Shown piece by piece: positions 49,216 through 59,885 of a stretch of 64,000 bases of DNA. A model generated the notes under the pieces. The model saw only the letters and a program-made list of their open reading frames with translations, did not search any database and was not told where the DNA came from. How positions within the stretch are numbered: the first letter of the stretch is position 1; every line of letters starts with the position of its first letter. The DNA is taken from positions 25,655,001 through 25,719,000 of the forward strand of contig OZ005611.1 of the NCBI GenBank assembly GCA_963930655.1, written 5' to 3'. Source of the DNA: Myrica gale. Taxonomy: Eukaryota > Streptophyta > Magnoliopsida > Fagales > Myricaceae. The position numbers and the translations under genes are program-made.

Positions 49216-50927
49216 TAGTCTTTTGTTTCAGTCCTGTCCTTCTCTTTTGTTTATCGTTAAGGACATTTTGTAAGAGAAAATTATTTTTATAGTCTTGGCA
49301 TATGAACGTAAATAATTGTTGAAGAGTTTACTTTGTTTTAATAGATATTGTTCTCTTGCACACATTTCATGTGTTAGACTTAAAGGCAGGTGCATAGGAT
49401 TGTCGGATTTCCAAATTCTTGAGGATATATATAGGTTAAGTACCATGCATACATATCGGTTGAGTGGACTGTCAAAGTATAAATGTATACTAGAATAAAC
49501 TAATGTTTGTGAGTCAGGAAATAGTGATTATAATTATGATTTAATCAGCTCTTACTTAAATAATATAAAACCTTTTCATCTTTTTCTCATTCGATAACGT
49601 CTGAATTTGCACAAAACCCGTCTAGCTACGTACGTCTATCCATTTTGTTTAACTAGAAAACCCTAGCCCGTGACCTGATTAAGATGACACTAGAGAGGGA
49701 AAGTTCAGATCACCGGTGGTTGCACGTTGTATTTTTAATTTGTAATGTTGTACGCAACTTCAACGATGGTAGTATATATTATTACGTGGGGTCCGACCAT
49801 TGCGGCTTAAAGCCCTCTCTCTCATGTCTTTCTCTCTGACATGTTATAATCTTAAACGTTGACGTTGAATTCTTCCATTTTCGAGTAAATAATATATGGC
49901 GTTACGAGAAAAATATAAGTTTCTTTGCGTGCAATTGGATTGGGCTGTTGACATCTTGTCTGTTTTGGATTGTAAGGCTTGTTCTGTTCTGGTGTGAATT
50001 CTTATGTGTTATTGCTGACAGCGGTTTTGGCTAAGGTATACACTCTCAAGGTATGAAGAATTCGGTTACCAACCAGGTGCTTCAGCAAAAGTGGTTTCTT
50101 TCTGATGAGATTTTTGCTAGTTGATTGTTTTCATTTTCCTGCCCTTTAGCCTCTGGTGGAGGGAGTGGGTTTTCTACTGATTAGAGTTTTTACTCTCATG
50201 CGGAGGCCAAGTTGAGTTTTTTCCTTTTTTCAGGGTTATGTCCATCTTTAATTTGTACAGTTCTTTGAAGCATTTATACACTTACATGTTACCCAAACAA
50301 ACAATTAGATGTAGCTGTATTTCGGATGAAACCATTAAGTTTTGAGTAACAAAGGGAAATTTGTCGTGCCTTACCTTTATACATCATGCTCAAACAGATC
50401 TAGCCCAACTGAAAAAATGTACTGATCGGGTTGAGAGCGCAATAACAAATTCAAAACACTCGAATTAGTTTCTTAACTCGAGTATTAATTAAGTTAATTA
50501 ATGACTTGTTCGCAGATAGTACAAAGATTTGAACTCGTACTAACCCACTAAATACGGTAATGAGGGCTAATCGAAACTCATTAATTAGCAGCTTATAGTA
50601 GCTGTAAGTCATTACCAATTAATGGCGGTGAATTCCTTGAGTAATGCCAATACTTTGTAAAAGTCTTGTACTAGTTTTTGCAAAAAATTAGAATGAACAG
50701 AAATTTGTATTCATTTGATAGTAAGTAGAGAAGACATGCGACTCCCAACAGCACTTTGACCACTATATGGGGCCTTTTCTGGAAAGCCCACTAAGTTACA
50801 AGCCCAAGCCTTGTCTCGAATGTTGCGAGACCGATACATGCAACGCATTTAAGGGAAGCTTCGCTCAATAGGTTAAAGGTTTATAGCCTTGAGAGTTATT
50901 TATCTTGATGATTAATCTATTTTTTAA
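49216..50927. other. Intergenic, no gene recognised
   Basis: AT-rich. The part at about 49960-50300 resembles a LINE 3' untranslated end (GGAGGGAGTGGGTTTTCTACTG, then TTTATACACTTACATGTTACC, similar to 54560-54676), but it lacks a clear A-tail or target duplication. Confidence 0.4.
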
Positions 50928-50935
50928 GGTAGATG

Positions 50936-51883
50936 AAGTGGCGGAACCAGGACTCAAGTGGAGGGGGGGCAAACTCTTAAGGTGAAATGATATCTCAAAA
51001 TTTTTTTCTACGTAATGCAAAATGTGTTTTAGAATTAAAATATTGAAAATTAAGGACTATAAGCATTAAAAATATTAAAATACATGTACCGTACTATTTG
51101 ATGAGACTACGAGGTGACAATTGAATCCTACGGTTCTGCATTTTTTGAAATGTTGCAAAATAGTTTCGTTCTCAATAGTTTCAAAGATTTCCTTCTCGAT
51201 GTATACTATCATGTTTCGTTCTCAATAGTTTCAAAGATTTCCCTCTTGAAGCAACTTAGCATTATCAAATGCTGAGAACAAGTTTCTTGGATCAAGACAT
51301 GCTATGCAAAGAAAATTTGAGCAAATTGCAATATAATTGAAATATAAATTTGAGCAAATTGCAATATAATCTTAAATATAAAAAATTAAATAAATCAACA
51401 ACAATGTCAGCGTGGACACTGGTCCAAACATTATAATCGGATTGAATGGTCTAGTATTTTAGAACAAGATTTTATCAAATATAAAGATAAAAAAATCTAA
51501 GATAAGAAGCAAGAACATCTTAAAAAATGCTTAGGGATTTCTAAATTCTAATATAGCAACTAGCAAGAGATCTAATTCGAATAAGTTTGACGTTGCAATA
51601 GCGTACGAAGAATTCAAAGAGACCAAAAGCGACATTTGAAATTATTATGTGGAAATTCACCGAGTAGTTAAATTGCAAGTGAAAATGTGCAATGTAACAA
51701 AGAGCCAACATGCAAACAAAAACACCATACACGCGCACAAGAGAGCGAGAGGGGGGGCGGGCTGGGATGGGCCAAGGGCAGGCCTGGCTGGGGACAAACA
51801 CTTATATATATATAAATATATATATATTACAGATCTAAGGGGTGGCAAGCGCCCCCCCTTGCCACCCCTTCGGTCCGCCACTG
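50936..51883. mobile_element. hAT-like element, 948 bp, with 8-bp target duplication
   Basis: Perfect 8-bp duplication GGTAGATG (50928-50935 and 51884-51891). Left end AAGTGGCGGAACC; right end read inward CAGTGGCGGACCG. Subterminal G-runs are followed by GCAAAC/GCAAGC. No transposase frame. Internal direct repeats occur at 51164/51212 (GTTTCGTTCTCAATAGTTTC) and 51316/51351 (TTTGAGCAAATTGCAATATA). Confidence 0.9.
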
Positions 51884-52148
51884 GGTAGATGTATATCCCT
51901 TGTGCGAAAAGTTATTCATTAAATGGTCTACGAGTTGTCAAAAAAAATAAAGTTCACATGATATGTTATAGAGAGAGAGAGGCTCTTGATCCCCTCTACA
52001 CCCACAACACCATCGCCCCTCACCCCAATTCCAGCGGCGGTAACTCCTCCTGTCTCCCATCCCGGTCCAGTACCCTATGACCGGGATCTATCTGGAATCT
52101 CCTTCTCTTTTGTTTTTTCTTTTTTGGATCGGTGAACTTGGATGCTAA

Positions 52149-52374
52149 GGTTATGTTTGTTTAAGCTCTCAAATTTTTTTCAAAAACTTCTCTTACTTTT
52201 TCACTAATTCCAATACATTTTCATCAATTCCAATAATTTTTTCATTAATTTTCATATCTTTTCACCAATCTTAATAACTTTTAACTAACTTTTCACCAAT
52301 CCCAAGAGAATCTATACTACTTCCAAAAAAACACAAAAATAAAAACTGTTTCGAGAACTAAACCAAACATAGCC
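52149..52374. mobile_element. Tourist-like MITE (family 2) with TAA duplication
   Basis: TAA duplication at 52146-52148 and 52375-52377. Ends GGTTATGTTTG / GGCTATGTTTG (read inward). Core of CTTTTCACCAAT and CACTAATTCCAATAC words, complementary to 19875-20075. Confidence 0.8.
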
Positions 52375-52461
52375 TAAATCCCAGTGTCCCTGATGGCCTT
52401 AGGAGGACATGACCCAGCTAGACAGATTTAGTGCCTCTAGACGAAGACAACAATAGTAGCC

Positions 52462-52560
52462 CCGCACCAAACCCCTAGCGTGTCATGGCTCACGCACCGC
52501 ACGTGCTGCACGTGAGCCTCACGCAGCCGCACCAAACCCGTAGCGTGTCATGGCTCACGC
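52462..52560. repeat. Direct repeat, 34 bp, GC-rich
   Basis: Units at 52462-52494 and 52527-52560 around CTAGCGTGTCATGGCTCACGC (second unit with G for the first C). The spacer holds a near-palindrome ACGTGCTGCACGT. Confidence 0.75.
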
Positions 52561-53381
52561 CAATTTCATCAGTTTTACTGTATCCCAGAAATCCTCCCGA
52601 ACTCCCGAAGGCTCTAGCTAATAACCAAATTTTCTGACCAGAAAGATGATTCGGGTAATTTGGGCCCGAATGATTGTGTGGGCCTCCGTGCCTGCATGCT
52701 ATATAAATGGGAGATAGAGGAAGGGTGTGCAATCAATTAGTCGTGAGCAATGACATCATCATTACACCTGATCTCGTGGAGGTTGGGTGAGTTTTTATGC
52801 TATGTTTTTTTTTTTCCTAAGCAAACAGGAAGAGAGCAACCATTGTAGAATCTCTCTCTAAACCTGACCATAAGAATATTTCAAAATGTTCAATTTGAAT
52901 TATAATTATTATCTAATTGGCGAGTCCGTCAATATCTTTAAAGTAAGCACGGACTTACAAGATTGAAATATCCCCGAAGTCCCAGTAAATGAGATTTACA
53001 CCAAGTCTGAGTTTTTCTCCTCTATCCTTTATTAATAATTATTATGTCAAAATTGTGGAACAAGTCTATGCCATTAGTAAAACGCATGAAAAATTGTTTG
53101 TTCTCTTCATCAGTCATGAAGAAAGACAATGATAAAAGGTTTTAATTACATTCATATAGGATTAGTACAAGTTACATCACTAATTCCTTTAGCCAGAAAA
53201 GGGATTAATGCATCAATATTGTTATGCCTTAGAAATACTAGGTTTACAGACTATAACACAAGTATCTTAGGCATAATTGAGTCAAGTCTCCGTAATGGAC
53301 CAATTCATTTTAACTATTTTTTCATATCTCACCCTTAGTTTTAGTGATAAGCATCTATTAAAAGCCTTAACCTTGAATATT

Positions 53382-53905
53382 CACTACAACAAAATTGCCT
53401 TTTTTGGATGGAATAATATGTACTCCAAAAAATATGGATTTGGTCCGTCGCGAGCTCTGTTCCAAATTCAGTAACCCCGTCACGAAAGGTTTTTTAGGAC
53501 GGAAAAATTATTTCATCCCAAAAAATATCTTTTCGAGACGAATTTATTTTCAATCCAAGAGGTAACATCCTTCGAATAGTAACACACATTGTCGGAAATT
53601 TCACCATTTGAACGTCATCGCCCGCCAACTGTTTGTAACGTTCAAATATGTTCGAACAATATCCAACGGTCAATGGCAGGATACCGTTCCATTCTAAACC
53701 GTACATTACAATGGTAGAAAAAACATGTTCTATGTTGTTCTTCATGCATTGGAACGTTTTGTATCCTCAATGTTCGAGCAACTTCGGACGGCAACGAACA
53801 GTAAAACTTTCTCCGTTTGATATCGATTGCATACGTTCTGGCGAAAGGAAAAGTAAGTGTTCGAATGGTTAAGACTTTACGGACATGATAACAATGGAAG
53901 GGCAT
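53382..53905. mobile_element. CACTA-type transposon terminus (one end seen)
   Basis: Starts CACTACAACAAAATTGCC, the usual outer end of plant CACTA (En/Spm) elements, followed by subterminal repeats of GACGGA/GACGAA and TTCGAA/CGTTCG words over about 500 bp. The matching TTGTAGTG end was not found, so the element is truncated or its other end has decayed. Confidence 0.5.
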
Positions 53906-54008
53906 ATATATATATATATATATAGATTCTGAGAATCCTATTGTTGCTTAATTATTCTCATCCAAAAGAGCATATGCCATTTTATGCTGAGCTTTACAAA
54001 CGTTTAAT

Positions 54009-54226
54009 TAGTGGCGGAGTCACCATTATAATTAATGGGAGGCAAACTCCTAAGAAAATTAAAGGGACTGGGGTGGGCTACTTGGGCTTAAGGGGGCGGT
54101 CTGAAATTCAGTAGACATTAAGGGGGGCAAGCCTTAAAAAATAAAATTAAAAAATTTACGTGTAAAAATTTTTTTGGGAGCCAACCGGGGCAATGGCCCC
54201 TGTTCGCCCCCCTCCCTCCGTCTGTG
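54009..54226. mobile_element. hAT-like mini-element, 218 bp
   Basis: 8-bp target duplication CGTTTAAT (54001-54008 and 54227-54234). Left end TAGTGGCGGAGTCACC with GGGAGGCAAACTCCTAAG; right end read inward CACAGACGGAGGGAGGGG. Related to the element at 50936. Confidence 0.75.
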
Positions 54227-54559
54227 CGTTTAATTACATTTTGTTAGTGTTTTAGTGTTGATGACTAACTCAATGAAGTCTAATCATGTCTAGTGCGTGA
54301 GCTCAAGAAAAAAAAAAGTCCGATTACTAAGGGGCGCTATATATTTATTTATCCGTCCAATTATATGGTTTCACTGCTTGACCATATAATATGATCATAC
54401 AATGATTTAATTTGATGTAACATTGCAGAGATAATTATTAAAAGCTTCCAAAAATTAATGTGATCATCGGACCCTACAATCTAGATAAAGCGCGTAGTCA
54501 ATATTCTAGGAGATGGCGTTTTTCTGAGAATATTTTTGTGCTCTGATGTTTTTTTGACT

Positions 54560-54676
54560 ACTGAGTTACCCCTCATGTGAGGGAATAGTTTTTTTTTTCC
54601 CTGTTGTTACGTGGACTTTGCCCGCTTTTGTATGGTTCTTGTGAATCAATACACTTACCAGTTACAAAAAAAAAAA
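54560..54676 (+). mobile_element. Poly(A)-ended LINE-like 3' fragment
   Basis: Ends CAATACACTTACCAGTTAC plus a 12-base A-run, resembling 3' ends of plant LINEs. No target duplication found. An unrecognised frame follows at 54686-54805 (GITWHEQVQRIMSLLARLMG). Confidence 0.4.
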
Positions 54677-54967
54677 AGGACTGCTTCCAAACACAAAGGT
54701 ATAACGTGGCATGAACAAGTTCAACGAATTATGTCTCTTCTAGCTCGATTGATGGGAATGCTTCACTTGTCTACTGAAAATCCCGACAAGAATGTAGAAA
54801 CATAAGTGTTAACTAAAATTTTTCTTTCTTCCCCGTTTAAATACTGATGGCTATGCTTGTTCTAGCCCTACCATCCACTCCTATCATCATAATAGAAAGG
54901 GGTACTTTCGAGCTGATCTGTAACGGATCAAAGCGACCATAAATGATGGATTATTTCTAGTGTTAGT

Positions 54968-55034
54968 GTTGAAGCGGATAGAGTACTGGGAAGTTGTGGA
55001 GTGCATCAGCCCCCACTCTATCCGCTTCCACAAC
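54968..55034. repeat. Imperfect inverted repeat (hairpin-forming)
   Basis: Arms GTTGAAGCGGATAGAG and CTCTATCCGCTTCCACAAC with a loop of about 32 nt. The surrounding 54890-55130 shows further weak inverted similarity, suggesting a small foldback element. No miRNA family resemblance. Confidence 0.6.
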
Positions 55035-55393
55035 AAAGCCACAAGAAATAGGGGCGACTTTCTTGTGGTAGTAATTGCCAATGAGAAAGAGTAGGGTCAT
55101 TTCCCATTGGTTCGTTCCTTAAACGATCGAGCAGATAAAATTTAGGATGAAAATAGGTAACGAAATTTAGACTAAAGTTTGATTTTATTTCTTGAACAAG
55201 TTTGGGATTACAAATACAATTGAGCTGGAATAATATTAATTTAAAATTAATATTATATCTGATATGCATGTACACATGATTAATGAGCCATTGAGGTATG
55301 TTTGTATATTAGAAAGCTCCAATGAAATACAGAAGCTAGCGAAAAAAAATCTGCTAATAATTATTTGGACTATGGAAATCTTCAAGTTTCTGA

Positions 55394-55480
55394 ATTTTTT
55401 TTTTTCTAGGCAAATTGAAATAGCAGGCTACTATCCCTCCGCAAACGGAGGAGGTGCCATCTGAGATAATGCTCATTGGC
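55394..55480 (-). mobile_element. SINE fragment, same family as 16539-16662
   Basis: Minus strand starts GCCAATGAGC, exactly as the other copy, with the A-box region CTCAGATGGCACCTCCTCC. It runs to CCTAG plus an A-run (T-run at 55396-55406 on the plus strand) and lacks the B box. TTCTGAA flanks both sides. Confidence 0.7.
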
Positions 55481-56348
55481 TTCTGAAATTTAATTTAAAG
55501 TGCTTTTCATCGACTGCCCAATTCATTACGCCCGTTTTGAGATGGTGTGACATCTATCGAAAAACTGGCCCATTGCCGATGGGCTGATGCCCAAACGGAC
55601 AAGGTTGAAAGTTGAAACTCTAGTCTATCAGTCAAGAGGCCCTGGCAAGTTGTGCATATTCAGATTCTCAGCTGCCCAATGGCAGTCATTTCATGGGAAA
55701 CGCAGAGGGCAGGAAGGCATTTCTAGTCGCCATCAAATCAAGACTAAATAGGTGTCAAATTACGACGTGAAGATCATGTGATGATTTTCTAAAAAATGAA
55801 AAAACCCGCAACCCAAAGTGATAATTATGCAATAATTTGGTTGTGATTTTGACGAGCTTATGCCGTTAAGCAAACAATATATATATATAGCTCGAGCGTA
55901 TCGAGATGCATCGGTCATAGCCAAACCTAATTAAGTTGACAAAAGGAGCAAACTTTGAAACTTCGTACCTGTTCACATGCAGCTCGTATCAAGAGCATCC
56001 ATGGTTTCCACATTAAATGCCAATTATATTATACGCACGTATTCATAATTTGTTACTCTGCGCGCATAGAAGCCGTCCTAGTCCTCCCTCATTAGGAATA
56101 TGAAATTAGCTAGGAAACTGCTTTACACACAGATCTGTAACAACTAACAATATTATCCAAACAGGGGGCAGCTCTCATTTCACTCCCGACATGATCTCAA
56201 GAATTAAGGAACTAATCATAGCTTAAGTACTACCCACTACGTTATACACGTAACACTCTGATAATTGTTTACTTATAAAGTACTTCATCGTAGACTAGGA
56301 GTTCACAGTTTCTATATATTTAGGATAATTTGACTTTTAAGAAAACAA
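55481..56348. other. Upstream region of the chitinase locus
   Basis: No gene or transposon with clear ends recognised. Confidence 0.4.
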
Positions 56349-56466
56349 CCATTGGAATTTTGTCGAATTTCAAATCCCAGGGGCCACTGTGCCCTATAAA
56401 AGGACCCATTGGAATTGGTCGATCGAATTTCAAATCCCAGGTGCCACTGTGCCCTATAAAAAGGAC
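56349..56466 (+). promoter_or_regulatory. Duplicated core promoter with two TATA boxes
   Basis: Two tandem units, 56349-56405 and 56406-56466. Each contains CGAATTTCAAATCCCAGG, GCCACTGTGCCC and TATAAAA (56395-56401 and 56455-56461), exactly 60 bp apart. The second TATA lies 66 bp before the chitinase ATG at 56527, a suitable spacing for transcription from either box. Confidence 0.8.
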
Positions 56467-56526
56467 CCCTCCCTTAACGCATAACACACCAAGAAAAAGC
56501 AAGTTTATATAGAGATTCTGAAAGAA

Positions 56527-57434
<908 letters not shown>

Positions 57435-58397
57435 GCTCAGCTAGCTATGCTTAAGCTGGTTCAAAAGCTGATGGCTGTAGTAGTGGAATATCCTTATATG
57501 GCTTTAAACCCAAAATAAATGAATAAAATAAAAGAGCCTCAGTTATAACTTATAATCAATTAATATCTTTAAAGGAATGAGTTACTTTGAATAACTTATA
57601 AGCGGTTCATACCCAAAAGGAAGTTCAATTTTTGTTTTCTTTTATTTTGGTCTCAGGACCTGGTTGTCTTTTCCTATTTTTCACTTAAGGCCCACTAAAC
57701 CATTCGCGAGGGAGGGTCAGTTCGGCTATTTTACTACGGCCCACTTAAAGAGAATGGTGTTGCTCACGGATCACAGACTGGCCCATAGCAGAGGCCTGAT
57801 ACCCTATTAGACTAAAGTCTACCCACTAGAATTTCCACTCTGCTTGGTCATTTTGGAGGACAAGGCAGAGGCTTCGAAGACAATCACCCATTAATTATTC
57901 GGTGGTGACACGTACTATATCACCCATTAAAATTGGCCTGTTAATATAATGTCAATTATTTGTTCAGACGTATTAGGATATATATCGTCGTGATACAATT
58001 CTTGAAGTCTGAACAATTTTTATCAAATTATTGTAAGCATTCTAGATTTCACTATATTAATTATTCCTAGAGGAAATATTCAGTAAATCGAAGAAATTTA
58101 AGGATATTCTCAAAACTACAAAATATATTGAGACGATAGATTTGAATTATTTAATTCGAAAACAAAAATTGTGATTTTTTTTTCTCAATTTTATATAAAA
58201 TGTGCTGTTAGTTGTGGAGAATCTTAATCCAATAAGGTCATATATATTAGGTCAAGATGGGTAATTGTTAACTATTATGTTAAACTTAATTTAAAAACCA
58301 ACCACGTGCAAACTTTATTCCGACCCGATCTCAACGGGATGCATAGATGCATTAATTATTTCTGTCAAACTTCGCTATCAACGTTGGAATCGACTAT
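57435..58397. other. Intergenic, no gene recognised
   Basis: Downstream flank of the chitinase, AT-rich. No repeat with clear ends. Confidence 0.4.
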
Positions 58398-58586
58398 TGT
58401 TTGTGTTATAAAATTTTACCCTCTTTAAAATTTTAACACAATAAATATTACAATATAATCTCGTTTTCTCTCGTTAAATTATAATTTTTCACTACAAAAA
58501 ATATAAAAAATTAACTCTCTTCACTTTTTTACTAAACTCAATACCTAAAATTTTAACAACACTGCAATTTTACAAAACAAACCCAC
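58398..58586. mobile_element. Tourist-like MITE (family 1), degenerate
   Basis: Contains AAATATTACAATATAATCTC and TTTTTTACTAAACTCAATACC, matching the copy at 17442 closely. Ends TTGTTTGTGTTATAAA and TTTACAAAACAAACCCA; the target duplication is unclear. Confidence 0.6.
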
Positions 58587-58867
58587 TTAGCTTGTCTAGC
58601 TATTACTGCTTTAATTAATTACCTTTGTACTTTGATATTATATGATAATATTTTGAACAAAGATAATTACTATATGTGTTTCCCCGTGGAAGCCTCGTGA
58701 TGTTCTGGTTTCGATAGGAAGGCGTGGGACGCCGACAAGGAAAAAAAAAAAAAAGATTTTGGATGAGATCTTTTCGATCGTCTACGACTCTACGACGTAC
58801 CCGATGTCCCCGCTGCTTCCCGCCTTTTTTTTTTCTCCATCGCCAGTGTCCAGGGCTTTCCCCAGAA

Positions 58868-59737
58868 GCGCAACTACACAAGGACGGTGGGGATAGCCGC
58901 CCCATAGCCCTGAAAAATCTTAAATTTTTTTTTTTATACGTGTTAAGTTCAGCATGTCCCCTGACAACTCAGGCCTACTCCCCAACTACCCTGGCCCCAA
59001 TTTCGCACTCCCTTTCAATTTCTTCCTTCTCTTCCCGACGTCCACCCTCTCTCACTCTACTCCCCACCTACCGACGCTAGCCTGCAACCACCGCCTCCTG
59101 CCGACCGACACCAGCCTCCCCCTCTCACTCTGCCTCTCCTCCTCCAGTCCTTAATGCTCCCTCTCAGTCTCTCCCTCTCTCACTCTGCCTCTCCATCCTG
59201 GCCTCTCTCTCCTCCACGAAGACCACAGCAGCACAACTCTCTCTCTTTCTCTCTCTCTCTTCGGCTCTCTCCCTCCAGCCTTCAGGTACACCGAACTCAC
59301 TCTCAATTTCATTATGTTTCTTCTGAACAGATTATAATTTATGTACTCTAATTATGTTTGGATTGTGATGAATTTAAAATTGTTAATTTTGATGAATTTG
59401 ATATTGTGATTATGAATTTGATTAGGATTGTTGTGAATTTGTGAATCTTTGATTAGGATTGTTGTGAATTTGTGAACCTTTAATTAGGATTTTTAAATGT
59501 TTTGTGAATTTGTAATTAATTTATTTTAATTATTGATGAATAATGTGATGAATTTGATATTGTGATGAATTTTGATATTATAGTACGTGTATTTCAATAT
59601 TTTTAGTCTTTTTAGTGCTTAATTTTTTATATTTTAAATCTAAAATATTTTTTTGCATTATGTAGTAAAAAAATTTATTGTCATTTCTTCTTAGGAGTTT
59701 GAGCCCCCCTCAATTCGATTCCTGGTTCCAGTCACTA
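58868..59737. mobile_element. Degenerate hAT-like element (AGTG...GGAACC end)
   Basis: The right end, read inward, is TAGTGACTGGAACCAGGAAT followed by GAGGGGGGCTCAAACTCCTAAG, like the left ends at 50936 and 54009. The left end (GGACGGTGGGGATAGCCGCC) resembles the opposite end of those elements. No target duplication visible. The interior includes a C/T-rich stretch and GTGAATTTG repeats (59370-59520). Confidence 0.45.
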
Positions 59738-59885
59738 CCTTTCCCCTACCTTAGGTTGTATTTGGGGAATTCAAAGGTATATATAAATTAGGGATAATGA
59801 ACATTTCGTTAAGATTTATGGGGCATCCTGTGGAATTTAGGGGAATATTCTGCAAACTATTCTCTCATGATTAAATTTCTTATAG

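Larger units (their letters stand above)
51892..53381. other. Intergenic, no gene recognised
   Basis: Contains the MITE at 52149 and a short GC-rich direct repeat at 52462. A C/T-rich stretch at about 51990-52080 has no convincing coding signal. Confidence 0.4.

Noticed and set aside
54968..55034. Inverted repeat considered as a fifth miRNA precursor
   Set aside because: Arms are only about 16 paired bases, with no resemblance to known families and weak surrounding foldback; more likely a small foldback element.
58724..59351. Serine/leucine/proline-rich frames (65-118 aa)
   Set aside because: Translation of a CT-rich stretch inside a degenerate transposon; no start context or conservation pattern.
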